A DNA stretch of 11,020 nt from Larix sibirica. Lineage: Eukaryota > Streptophyta > Pinopsida > Pinales > Pinaceae. A program made the position numbers and the translations under genes. Below, piece by piece: positions 1-7,548 of the stretch; position 1 is the stretch's first letter, and every line of letters begins with the position of its first letter. The notes beneath the pieces were generated by a model. It did not search any database. It saw nothing but the letters and a program-made list of their open reading frames with translations, and had not been told where the DNA came from. The stretch lies in NCBI GenBank assembly GCA_004151065.3, contig NWUY0300016308.1, forward strand, positions 24,227 to 35,246. Reading direction: 5' to 3'.

Positions 1-143
1 ACCTCTGCTACAGGCTCTTTTCCTTGTAGTGTGATTTTCCTATGAGTTCCATTAGCCCTAATTTCTTTGATTGGTGGGGAGAGAATATTGTTGTCATAGA
101 AAAACTCCCTTATGTAGGCATGCAATTCATGCATGAAATATAT
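1..143 (-). other. Unidentified open frame at left edge
   Basis: A minus-strand frame is open from the TAG at 144-146 to the window edge, about 47 codons, with a Met codon at 132-134. It includes the stretches REFFYDNNILSPPIKEIRAN and THRKITLQGKEPVAEV. The composition is protein-like (mixed charged, Pro and aromatic residues) rather than AT-rich noise. I do not recognise the family. It could be the end of a host exon, a gene fragment captured by a transposon, or a piece of another mobile element. Nothing in the next 300 bases to the right extends it convincingly. It could also be a chance opening. Confidence 0.2.
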
Positions 144-472
144 CTAGCATGTCCCCTAGGGTCCTAATGATCCCCATTTGTAAGAACATCTTTGCAAATA
201 CTTAAAATGTTTTTGGATTTTTGAAAAAATTATTTGATTTTTAGGGATTTTGATGTAAAATATGTGAAAAACTAACAATTTTACTTTTTTATAGGTAGTG
301 TTACTAACCATATCATGTTTTATGGAAAAAATGTAGGTCATGAGAAGCTAGTTGTGATGCCCCACAAATAAAATTGGAAAGGGTAAGAATAACAGTTGGA
401 GATGGATTCTATGAACAAGGATATGTGATATATGCTAATGAACATGTGAAGGAACCTATAGGTCCTCTTAGT
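144..472. other. AT-rich spacer, nothing recognised
   Basis: I see no coding signature, tandem array or element border here. A 61-codon minus-strand frame at 156-341 is Lys/Ile/Phe-rich, as expected by chance from AT-rich DNA, and resembles no family I know. Confidence 0.5.
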
Positions 473-655
473 GGGGTGTTATACAATTATTTTCCACCCT
501 AGAGACTCATTAAGAACCTTTTGATTCCATATTGCTAAAACACCCACTTCTACCCTTGATTTCCTTATATCTTCTATAATGAGCATGTTTTGAGGAAATA
601 AAGTATGTTCATCTCCTCAAACTTTCTCATTCTAGAAGAAATGGGGGAATCATTA
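473..655 (+). repeat. Promoter-repeat copy 0, truncated, with inverted internal unit
   Basis: This copy starts at GGGGTGTTATAC (473-484). It then follows copies 1 and 2 through TATTTTCCACCCTAGAGA, a GAGAACC-like stretch, and CACTTCTACCCTTGATTTCC. It carries one 52-bp internal unit in plus orientation (556-602) followed at once by the same unit inverted (603-652). The reverse complement of the second half contains TTCTAGAATGAGAAAGTTTG, as in copies 1 and 2. It stops before the TATA-box part. Copy 1 begins within a few bases of its end, so the two lie in tandem. Confidence 0.7.
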
Positions 656-657
656 GA

Positions 658-1003
658 GGGTATCTTTTATACCAGTATTTTCCACCCTAGAAACACCTTG
701 AGAACCTATCAATATTATATTATTGAAACACTCATTTCTATCCTTGATTTCCTCATATATTGTAGCATGAGAAAGTTTTGAGGACATGAACATGCTCGAA
801 TTCCTCATTTATTCTAGAATGATAATGTTTTGAGGAGATGAAAAATAATTGAGATGGATCCTCTACGTTATGAGCTTGGGAACTCATACACGACTCATAG
901 TTCACTAAGTTCTAGGACTCTAGATTCATCCTACAATCTTCTCCATTAATCTATATAAAGAAGGATATTTCAATGGAGAAGGGGATTCTGGTCTTTTGAG
1001 ATC
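658..1003 (+). repeat. Promoter-repeat copy 1 (LTR U3-like)
   Basis: This segment of about 345 bp matches 7300-7700 along its length. Shared blocks are TATACC..TATTTTCCACCCT, GAGAACCTAT, CTCATTTCTA.CCTTGATTT, two 52-bp units (744-795 and 796-843), GAGATGGA..CTCTAC.TTATGAG, ACTCATA.ACGACTC, TTCACTAAGTTC, TCTAGATTCATCCTAC and the TATA segment CCATTAATCTATATAAAGAA. Similarity fades just past GGAGAAGGGGATT near 985-1003. A TG-type start, AT-rich upstream region and TATA box about 300 bp in would suit the U3 of an LTR in plus orientation, opposite to the retrotransposon on its right. A solo-LTR fragment, a MITE-like repeat or a promoter repeat are alternatives. Confidence 0.75.
951..960 (+). promoter_or_regulatory. 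TATA box of repeat copy 1
   Basis: CTATATAAAG lies inside a block (CCATTAATCTATATAAAGAA) kept in both long copies of the repeat, at equivalent positions (951-960 and 7652-7661). Conservation between diverged copies suggests a real core promoter when the repeat was active. Whether it is used now cannot be told. Confidence 0.5.
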
Positions 1004-1043
1004 TAAGAGTCTAGATTCATACTCAACCATATTCATTCTCCCA
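1004..1043 (+). repeat. Scrap of the promoter repeat at the junction
   Basis: GAGTCTAGATTCAT (1006-1019) followed by ACTCAACCATATTCATTCTCCC resembles 913-950 of copy 1 and 7617-7650 of copy 2, where the same TCTAGATTCAT precedes CTACMATCTTMTCC. It looks like a second partial copy lying directly against the 33-bp array of the retrotransposon. The reading frame of the linker also runs through it, so the exact border is uncertain. Confidence 0.4.
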
Positions 1044-1047
1044 TCAT

Positions 1048-1212
1048 GAACTACAATCGATAGTGGCTCTCCCCCAACATGTCTTGTAATAGCTAATGGC
1101 TTGCCCCCAGTGTGACTTGCAAAAGATGGCGGCTTGTCTCTAGCATGACTTGCAATGACTAGTGATTTGTCTCCAATATGACTTGTCATGATTGGTGACT
1201 TTCCCCTAGAAA
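1048..1212 (-). repeat. Five-copy 33-bp tandem array in the pol linker
   Basis: Five head-to-tail units of exactly 33 bp lie at 1048-1080, 1081-1113, 1114-1146, 1147-1179 and 1180-1212. On the plus strand each follows the pattern GACTTGYAA...YGGCTTGYCYCYAR. The length is a multiple of three, so on the minus strand they encode five degenerate 11-residue repeats, for example GDKSLVIASHA, RDKPPSFASHT and GGKPLAITRHV. The units have diverged from each other at a number of positions, yet none has an indel, which suggests they spread while the frame was still translated. Confidence 0.9.
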
Positions 1213-1330
1213 GCACATAAGAGTTTGGAACAATACCTTTATCAAACCCATTAGATGTTTTCAATAGAGTAATGTCATGTGAAATAGATGATGATCCAAT
1301 ATGTATCAAAGACACTATATGAATCAAAGA

Positions 1331-1955
1331 TTATGCCACATAACATAGTGGTGATGAGATAGGGAAGGTACCCATTAAGGAATAATCCTTAAAGAATACC
1401 ACCCCAACACTAGAATATATTGGGTTGGAAGAACTAGGGAGAAGAACATTTTTTCCATTTGGATCCTTTGACTTAGTTGTGCAAAATTCTGGTTGATCGA
1501 TGGTGACCGCTTTCCCTTCATGAGGAGAAAAAATTGCATGGAAGGTTGATGAGAAAACGCCTTTCATAGAATATGTCCAACTTATTCCTAAAATAAGATT
1601 ATAATCTAATGTTGAATCAACCACATCAACATCGGTGTTTACTGTCTTCTCTCCAAAAATCAATAGGAAAAGAGTGAATGATCTCCTTAAGCTAAACCAC
1701 ATTACCTTCAAAGGATTGTAACATAGTATGTGAGGGGGCTAAATTAGGAAAACTCAAGGCTTTAAAACAAGAGATAAACATAACACAAGTATAAGAACCC
1801 TCATCGACTATGCATCGGTAGATGTTAATTCCTTGTGACTTAACATGAATATGAAAATCCACTTGAGAAGGGAGAATAGGGGTAGATTGATCACGAGGGA
1901 AAGCGATGCCATTTGAGTCGGATAGATCCACATATACGATCATGTTTATTAACAC
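1331..1955 (-). pseudogene. Retropepsin-type aspartic protease of element A
   Basis: This domain would cut the retrotransposon polyprotein into gag, protease, reverse transcriptase and integrase. Two overlapping frames cover it. The first (1955 to 1692) contains NIYRCIVDEGSYTCVM, with the catalytic Asp at 1803-1805; plant elements of this group use D-E-G in place of the usual D-S/T-G. It continues with SCFKAL and LAPSHTMLQSFEGN. The second (1711 to 1331) contains VDVVDSTLDYNLILGISW, whose hydrophobic-LG motif is the second conserved retropepsin segment. PHEGKAVTIDQPEF and KDYSLMGTFPI follow, both typical of the region behind this protease. A frameshift near 1700 separates the halves. Just upstream, 1956-2040 keeps a readable stretch (APYAMLALEV) that precedes the protease in related elements. 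The domain is recognisable but cannot be functional as it stands. Confidence 0.85.
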
Positions 1956-2040
1956 CTTTCATTGTAAGGGGAAGCTTTAGATGACTTCCAATGCCAACAT
2001 GGCATAAGGAGCTTGAGCGAGGTCATTAAAAATTCTAGAA

Positions 2041-2330
2041 TTATGAGTTGCTCATGCATGGGGGTCATGAGAAGAATTTTTTTAAATTCCCTTCGAAAAG
2101 TGGAGAAGAACAAGAAATGGTGGCTTTTCAATGTGGAGGGATCCACCCATCTCTGAAAAAGATGGATTGGGTATGATTGGATTCTTATTAGAAGAATCAT
2201 AGTTATGAACGCGAGTTTGCAATGAGACATCATGCTCACACATGAAAATAGTAATCAAACCCTTGGATTGAGACTTGAATCATTGGACACGCTATGAAGG
2301 GGATGGATTAGATCCTTACCAATTGTTTTT
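2041..2330 (-). pseudogene. Gag-protease spacer of element A
   Basis: Between the zinc knuckle and the protease the minus strand is broken into short frames. One of 96 codons (2239-1949) is open, but most of it is not the element's frame; only near its end do the neighbouring frames show the alanine-rich APYAMLALEV segment. It is listed as spacer of the polyprotein because it lies between two clear domains at about the expected spacing. Confidence 0.5.
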
Positions 2331-2379
2331 GTGGAAAGGGAATGCTCAAGATGGCTTGGTGCAAGGTATATCCCCACTA

Positions 2380-2467
2380 ATCCATGTACTTGTGAGCCTC
2401 TCCCATGTGTGGACACTGATGTGTAAGATGGTCTTAACATGTCTTGAAAGGAAAATGAAGCATCCAA
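2380..2467 (-). pseudogene. Degenerate gag zinc knuckle (nucleocapsid)
   Basis: Reading down from 2466 gives FPFKTC, a stop, then DHLTHQCPHMGEAHKYM. Plant gypsy nucleocapsids of this group carry one CCHC knuckle followed by a Pro. Here the second Cys (2437-2439), the His (2428-2430) and the last Cys (2413-2415) are kept. The first Cys is Phe (2446-2448), and a stop codon stands directly after the second Cys, where the spacing is also one residue short of the form I expect. An intact knuckle binds the element's RNA during packaging. This one could not. Confidence 0.75.
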
Positions 2468-2699
2468 TTCCCCTCCTTTTATAAAAGGAGTATTGGTAGT
2501 TGGATTGATATTTTTCCAATCATTTGCTTTCTTCTTACAATTGTTTTTCTTCTTACCCCCTAATGAGTACCATTACTGACGAGTGTGGATTGCACCATAA
2601 TGGCCTAAGAGGTTTGATTAGGGATTGAAGGTGATGGTGATATATGTTGGCTAGCTTCCATGGATGAATTGATAATCATTTGGATCATTTGATCAAACT

Positions 2700-3300
2700 A
2701 TTGATTCATAAGGGCATTCATGATATTACCTACAATCCCATTAGCATGTGGACCAGGAGAAAGTTTAGGAAATTCTATTGAACAATGTGGAGAATGAGGA
2801 ATTATGCCATAGAGGGTGCCAAATTGAGAGTAAATAAAATCTAGTTATTGCGCCTTTAGGATGACTTGTTCCTTTGTAATTACACCCAACATAGAGACAT
2901 CCTTGGAAATTAGTGGAAATAGAGCCTTCACAAACCAATCAACTAGAAATTGATATGGGATTTCAAAATGAATAAGACAGCATCTCCTTCTCCATTTGTG
3001 AATATGATCAGGGTTGTGAGTGGATGTACTTTGATGTAGTGACGTTGAAAGTTCTATCCCATTTTCATAGTGAATATACAACTAGAAGTGGGGAGAAAAT
3101 ATCATGGATAAGGATGGAAAATCATGTTAAGAGGAACTAGGTAGATCTATATACCATTTTTTTCAATACTTGTCAAGGTGCATTGGAACAACCTTAATAG
3201 AATACTATCATCTGCCAAAGAGTTGGATGAAAACCACAATTGAAAAGTCGTGACATGGTTTGATGGATCATTACTAGGTTTACCATCAAACTTAGGAAGG
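2700..3300 (-). pseudogene. Gag capsid-like core of element A
   Basis: The frame begins with LPKFDGKPSNDPSNHVTTF at about 3299, the typical opening of the plant retrotransposon gag domain, followed by LWFSSNSLADDSILLRLFQC and a stop in the position of an AKWY-like motif. After a shift, the 78-codon frame 3081-2845 gives GIELSTSLHQ, HIHKWRRRC, FLVDWFVKALFPLISKDVSM and ITKEQVILKAQ. Past a stop come LDFIYSQFGTLYGIIP and LSPGPHANGIVGNIMNAL, near 2840-2700. The order and spacing are those of the gag helical core and the linker towards the zinc knuckle. This domain forms the virus-like particle shell in active elements. Here at least three stops and one frameshift interrupt it. Confidence 0.85.
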
Positions 3301-3365
3301 TTTAACAAAATTTTAGTAGGTATATCCTACCATGATGTCTAGTGACACACTAAGTCATTGGTCAA

Positions 3366-3985
3366 TCATGAGAGATCCAATAGATTCAAAGTCGCCAGAC
3401 ATAACAAATTATGGTTGGAAAAAGCATCATGGGAGTAAAGGGAAGGTATTGATGAACCCCCTTGCCAACCATGGATTCGAATGTTTGTGTGACCATAATT
3501 ATATTGAGATATCGGGGCAAGGTTTCCCCCTGGCATGGGTCTAGTGTTGGTGGAAGGTCTAGTTGTACTAGAAAAGGACCACCCAAAAAGGAATCCAACA
3601 TTTTGGGAGTGGAGTACCAAATAAAACTTGTGGCATATCTTTGACGTCTAGAGAAAGCATCACTAGTATCTAGATCAATGTTAGTAAAAAAATCCCCGAA
3701 AGGGAATCCCATAGTAGTGATGGGGGAGTTAACTGGAGGCATACTGGAAAATTTTGAAAACCCGCTACTAGCCCTGACACTACAAGGTTTTGATCGGAAA
3801 AAAGTAACAGGTATGGTAGTATTGGGAGCACTAGGTAAATGCATTGAAGTGTAGACCGATGGGGAGGAAAAATATGAGGAAGATAATGTAAAAGTTTTAT
3901 ATGGTATAATACGCATTCCTCTTAAAGGAACATTTTCCACATGTGGTGAAAATATCTTTACACTAGTGGAATTATAAGGAACCAT
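3366..3985 (-). pseudogene. Pro/Ser-rich N-terminal gag region
   Basis: The longest open frame of the window (199 codons, 3985 to 3386) contains NSPITTMGFPFGDFFTNIDL and SRRQRYATSFIWYSTPK. Near 3600 the sense passes to a second frame (3620 to 3366) with GFLFGWSFSSTTRPSTNTRP and MPGGNLAPISQYNYGHTNI. Both are rich in Ser, Pro, Thr, Gly and aromatic residues and predict a largely disordered protein. They lie between the gag start and the capsid core in the same strand and approximate register, so I read them as one N-terminal gag region split by a frameshift. The role of this extension in plant gypsy gag is not known to me. Confidence 0.65.
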
Positions 3986-4248
3986 GGGGGAACTATGTGT
4001 TCCTACCCTCGATCAACTAGAGGTAGAAGGGAATGGACCACTAGGGATAGATTGATCGCATGTTCCAGGCATTGTTAATTGATGATTTTCCTCAACCCTA
4101 GGATCTAGAAAATGAGAATTCCTTACTTGTAACAAGACATGATTGTTGAGATTCTCAATGGGGGATGAAAGTGTGAGGGTTGATTCTCATCGATAACCTT
4201 AATATTGGGTGGATCAAAATGTTCCAAATGTGGAGAGTGTGCGTTTGG

Positions 4249-4392
4249 TTAATGATGTATGTGACAATTTAACTTTATGTTTGTTTCACAATTGGTTGAA
4301 GTATTTGATATCCTATTTCTAACCAGTGGGCCTTCAAACTCAGGAGAGTCCTGATGCAATCTCATAGACCAACAAGTAGGTTGATTAGCCAT
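4249..4392 (-). pseudogene. Gag start of element A
   Basis: An ATG at 4390-4392 opens a 47-codon frame, MANQPTCWSMRLHQDSPEF followed by EGPLVRN, closed by TAA at 4249-4251. The short N-terminus with EFEGP fits the start of gag in this gypsy group. After the stop the same register continues with recognisable coding-like sequence (PHLEHFDPPNIKVIDENQPS) towards 4130, so the TAA is probably an acquired mutation. It is the first ATG with a sensible context after the leader, about 510 bases behind the primer-binding site, a normal leader length for plant gypsy elements. Confidence 0.65.
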
Positions 4393-4888
4393 GATGACTA
4401 ATGGAATGTCAAACATACCAACCTATGGCCAAATTTATTGCAAACGACAAAGAGAAGACCGACCCTATGAAATTCTAAATATACCAACAACCAATATTAC
4501 TTTTCCAAAGAGAGAAATCATAAGGTAACTACTTTCAATAATATGACTATAGTGAAGAGTCGAATGAGGGACTTCCAAATACTAACCTTGGGATTAAGGG
4601 AACCAAAGACTAATCAATGAAGGTATGAAGGAGACAATTAGGATAACCTCTCACACCAATCTTCACCTAAGGAACAAGTACCCTTATGGTAAGGGGAACC
4701 ATTCCAAGGGAGGTGAGGTAGATGATTATGTGTCTCCCTTAGGTATGACAAGCACTTCCCACTTGTAATCACCTTGGGAAGAACCTAGGAAAGGTCACTA
4801 AGGATACCACTTCACATTTAGTAGTTGGGTGGAACATTCATGGGTCAAGCCTTTACATATGGTTAGGCAATGTAGGACATATATCCTA
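4393..4888 (-). other. Untranslated leader of element A
   Basis: About 500 bases lie between the primer-binding site and the gag ATG. No open frame of note is present on the minus strand, as expected for a leader that would carry dimerisation and packaging signals. I could not pick out such signals by eye. Confidence 0.5.
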
Positions 4889-4920
4889 GACTCGAATCCC
4901 CAACTAAATTGGTGTCACCA
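4889..4920 (-). other. Primer-binding site, tRNA-Arg-like
   Basis: The minus strand starting at 4920 reads TGGTGACACC, then AATTTAG, then TTGGGGATTCGAGTC. TGG is the complement of a tRNA CCA end. The rest resembles TGGCGACTCCACTGGGGATCG, which from memory is the complement of the 3' end of a plant tRNA-Arg(ACG) and the primer site of Ogre/Tat-type elements. It has a short insertion in the middle and similarity continuing into the T-arm. The site directly abuts the CA that would end the 5' LTR (TG on the plus strand at 4921), which is where a primer-binding site must lie. The identity of the tRNA is inferred; the position is good evidence in itself. Confidence 0.55.
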
Positions 4921-5230
4921 TGAGGAATTTCCAATACAATGGAAATCCATAACACAAAATCCCACTAAATGCAAGTAGAGGGGACAATCTCTCACCTACA
5001 CCTAGCTTAACATCATGCTTTACACATGTGTTAGATATGATTTACCAGCAAGTAATTCCTTCTACTAATGGAATTTGATCTCATTAGTCAATACCTAGAT
5101 TGGTTTTATGGCCTTGGAGATTTTACTAACCACTCCTACTACCAAGGCCCTATAACCTAGACTATTGTAGGTTTCTATATTAATAAAAAAACGTCTAGTT
5201 GATTTAAAAATTACGCTTGTTGTTAACTGG
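4921..5230 (-). mobile_element. Inner edge of element A 5' LTR (R/U5-like)
   Basis: On the plus strand the edge reads TGAGGAATTTCC, so in the element's sense the LTR ends in CA directly before the primer-binding site. Further in, at 5176-5184, the minus strand has a TATA-like TTAATATAG, about 255 bases from the edge, a plausible U3/R start. I could not find the far LTR border or a partner LTR in the window, so its total length is unknown and the right limit given here is only where my evidence ends. Confidence 0.45.
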
Positions 5231-5820
5231 CATATAGGGATTGTTTTTTCCCTACATCTTCCATCTCATTACTAATTCTCACTATTCCCATTTTGTGCCT
5301 TAGGTTTGATTCTGCCATGAAACAACATTAACCCTTCCTTTTTGCATGTTGTCTTTTGTGTGGTATGCCTATGCACCTTGGCCCCCCTATATTATCTCCT
5401 TGATTGTTGATTGGTGCTTGTGGTGTCATTATTTGTATGTTCGAGAACCTTTATCCCCATCATGACTAGATGTTGAGCCACATTCTCTCACTCTCCTTTT
5501 TATTTTAGACACATCCCAAGAGGGGCTCCAAATTATGTTGTTTCACTTTATCTTTGCACATGCTTATCACTACCAGTGTCTCAGTTCCTACTGCTACATT
5601 GGTGTTTACCTTTCATACTTTCAAATCAGTCACTATTGACCTTTTGCCATTTGCATCACTTTTATTACATCTTGTGCTACTCATTTTATCCATGGAGAGA
5701 ATTGTTGCAATGAGTGGACTTTATTTGGGAAGTGACTTATGGTATCCCTTTCCATAAGTCAGTTCCATGTTCTTGGGACATCCATTTATCAATTGGAGCC
5801 ACTCATTCTCTCTAGAAAAA
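5231..5820. other. Non-coding stretch, possibly LTR interior
   Basis: I see no gene here. The pyrimidine-rich plus strand has a 67-codon frame at 5554-5757, composed mostly of Leu, Ser, Thr and Val, without a recognisable motif. It may belong to a long LTR of element A, but no direct-repeat partner in the window supports that. Confidence 0.4.
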
Positions 5821-5827
5821 ATTCCAT

Positions 5828-6091
5828 TTATCCGTTTTTTTGGATCATATAACATACATGAAAAAAGACATTGTATAGCATCCTATTATCTCTTTTTTCG
5901 AATCATAAAATGTACATGAAAAATACACTTCCAAGAATCTTTAACCTACTTTTGGGGATCATAAAACATACATGAAAAAGACACTTTTGAGTAAACTTTT
6001 ATCTCTTTTTTGGGCTCATAAAACCTAAAAAAAAGATATTATTGAGCATACTTTTTTATATCTCTTTTGTGCATATAAAACTATGAAGGAG
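5828..6091 (+). repeat. 58-bp tandem array, about 4.5 copies
   Basis: Units start at about 5828, 5886, 5941, 5999 and 6058, with a period of 55 to 59 bp. Each has a TTATCTCTTTTTTGGGATCATA-like head, then AAAACATACATGAAAAAGACA, then a variable tail ending in CTTTTA. The last copy breaks off after GCATATAAAACTATGAAG. The array is T-rich on the plus strand and followed by a run of nine G at 6107-6115. Such minisatellites are common inside LTRs and leaders of large plant gypsy elements. Confidence 0.85.
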
Positions 6092-6269
6092 TCACCCAAA
6101 AAATGAGGGGGGGGGAATTATGTCTCAATCTATAAAATGATGTGGCAGTACTGTTGTGTCACCCTTAAATAGGACACTTGTTTGAGTCTTAATCTTACAA
6201 CTAGGTTATAGCTTGCCTAGCATTCATACCATCTATATGAGTCTTTTAATCCTTCGACTGGTTACTCTT

Positions 6270-6515
6270 CTAGTCCATATGGAAAATTCTTTGCTCTCCT
6301 TCGATGTTGTCATCATATCTATGGTGCTTATGAGTCAATGCTTCCAATTCATCATTGTGTTGTGCTATGTGTTCAAGGGAAGTAAACTTTAGTCGACCAT
6401 TTGCAGTTTCATTGACCTTCCATATTGGTGATCCATGTGTCAGTTGTGCCCAATGCTTCAATCTCTTTACCTTTACTCTCAGTTCATGTTTCATGTTGAT
6501 TGATGGGGGATACAT
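6270..6515 (-). other. Unidentified 81-codon open frame
   Basis: An ATG at 6513-6515 opens 81 codons to a stop near 6270. The product is basic at first and acidic later: ELRVKVKRLKHWAQLTHGSP, then WKVNETANGRLKFTSLEHIA and HNDELEALTHKHHRYDD. It has two Trp, several His and a helix-like, hydrophilic second half. The composition is more protein-like than that of most frames here. I recognise no family. It lies about 1.6 kb upstream of element A's primer-binding site in the same strand. It may be a fragment of another element's ORF, or chance. Confidence 0.25.
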
Positions 6516-6519
6516 TAAG

Positions 6520-6985
6520 GCCCTCCTTCAATGGATCACTTTGCATTGACATCAACTACTTATCTAGGAGATTGATCTAGAAACAAACTATTTACTTGGA
6601 GCTTGCGGTCCTTAGTTGCAGGTTTCCTTGTGTTCGACAGTGGGTTCACCTCATTCACTCTTGATCAAACAACTCTACCAGTGTTCGACTTCAAATCCTC
6701 TATTCACACTCATTAGTTTGTATTGGGTACATTGGGGACTATTTTTATTATTAGTAGTAGCCCTCATGTATGTTAATAGTAGTCCTCAATGACCAATACT
6801 TAGAAGGTTTCTTGAATGTTTGACATCAACAAATATGTTCGCATGTTGTAGAATCATACCATTGGGGTTTATACGAAGACCTTGGGTTCTAGAGTGGCAC
6901 CACTCAATCATGCTACACTCACCAGGTTGTGATGGATATATTTTCTAAGTACTATGGATACCATTATGTATTTATAATATACATT
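6520..6985. other. Spacer, nothing recognised
   Basis: Mixed-composition sequence without a long frame, array or border that I can support on either strand. Confidence 0.4.
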
Positions 6986-6987
6986 AT

Positions 6988-7110
6988 GACATAGATCCAC
7001 ATTGTATTTGCTCGTGGATATGATCTCTTTGATGGCATGGATCCACAGTGTATTTCCTCATGGCCATAGTTTAGGATTTGATTACATGAATCTACAGTGT
7101 ATTGTGTTGG
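6988..7110 (+). repeat. Three-copy degenerate repeat (46 to 49 bp period)
   Basis: GACATAGATCCACATTGTATTTG (from 6988), GGCATGGATCCACAGTGTATTTC (from 7034) and TACATGAATCTACAGTGTATTGTG (from 7083) share the core CATRGATCCACAGTGTATT followed by a weaker CTCRTGG. The spacing is 46 and then 49 bp. It is a small decayed tandem repeat of unknown role. Confidence 0.65.
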
Positions 7111-7393
7111 AAACCATGATTTGTGTATGTTTTGAGCATGGGTATGCCTACCTCAGGGATGATTTATATATATGACTGGTTAACATTTGGTTGCAATTTT
7201 TCTCCATTTCTTTGATTCCAACTCCTTTCCTTGCACTGCAACTATGTTTATTGTAATGTTCTTCAACCATAAGTTTCTCTTCTGACCTCACATTTTACGG
7301 GGCGTCTATTATACCATTATTTTCCACCCTGGAGATTCTTTGAGAACCTATTGATGGCATATCACTGAAACACTGAAACACTCATCTCTACCC

Positions 7394-7548
7394 TTGATTT
7401 ACTCATATATTCTATATTGAGCAAGTTTTGGTGAGATGAACATGCATGATTTCCTCATATATTCTAGAATGAGAAATTTTTTAGGAGATGAACATGCTTG
7501 ATTTCCTCGTTTCTTCTAGAATGAACAACTTTGAGGAGATGAACATGC
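7394..7548 (+). repeat. Three 52-bp tandem units inside copy 2
   Basis: Units lie at 7394-7445 (52 bp), 7446-7497 (52 bp) and 7498-7548 (51 bp). All follow TGATTTCCTCATATATTCTA then GAATGAGAAAGTTTTGAGGA and GATGAACATGC. Copy 1 has two units (744-795, 796-843). Copy 0 has one forward and one inverted. Unit number therefore varies between copies of the parent repeat. Confidence 0.85.

Larger units (their letters stand above)
926..1327 (-). pseudogene. Protease-RT linker of element A
   Basis: An open frame of 133 codons (TTG at 1325-1327) follows the protease with a change of frame. It is hydrophilic and carries the five 11-residue repeats, then MVEYESRLLDL. Plant gypsy polyproteins of this group have a poorly conserved linker between protease and reverse transcriptase, and the position fits that. 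From about 1045 leftwards the frame runs into the foreign promoter repeat, so its last 40 or so codons are probably chance read-through. No reverse transcriptase motif follows. Confidence 0.55.
1048..4920 (-). mobile_element. Decayed Ty3/gypsy element A, 5' half (leader-gag-protease)
   Basis: In the minus-strand sense the order is primer-binding site (4920), leader, gag start (4392), capsid-like core, zinc knuckle, aspartic protease and a pol linker that ends at about 1045. This is the 5' order of a plant Ty3/gypsy element. Reverse transcriptase, RNase H and integrase, which should follow to the left, are missing; promoter repeats of another family stand there instead. Frameshifts and stops occur throughout, so no protein of full length can be made. 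The motifs match a gypsy group widespread in plants (FDGKP in gag, VDEG..TC and LDYN.ILG in protease). The assignment rests on motif recognition, without a database search. Confidence 0.85.

Noticed and set aside
1048-1212. CRISPR-like array
   Set aside because: The units are contiguous 33-bp tandem repeats without unique spacers, within a plant retrotransposon.
2275-2484. 69-codon plus-strand open frame
   Set aside because: Antisense to the gag zinc-knuckle region, with no motif of its own.
3332-3644. Two plus-strand frames (70 and 60 codons)
   Set aside because: Both are antisense to the N-terminal gag region and show no recognisable protein.
4889-4920. tRNA gene remnant (sequence like a T-arm and acceptor ending in CCA on the plus strand)
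   Set aside because: Plant nuclear tRNA genes do not encode CCA, there is no 5' half or anticodon arm before it, and the position between an LTR edge and a gag leader explains it as a primer-binding site.
5554-5757. 67-codon plus-strand frame rich in Leu, Val, Ser and Thr
   Set aside because: A pyrimidine-rich strand gives such hydrophobic frames by chance; no motif or neighbour supports a gene.
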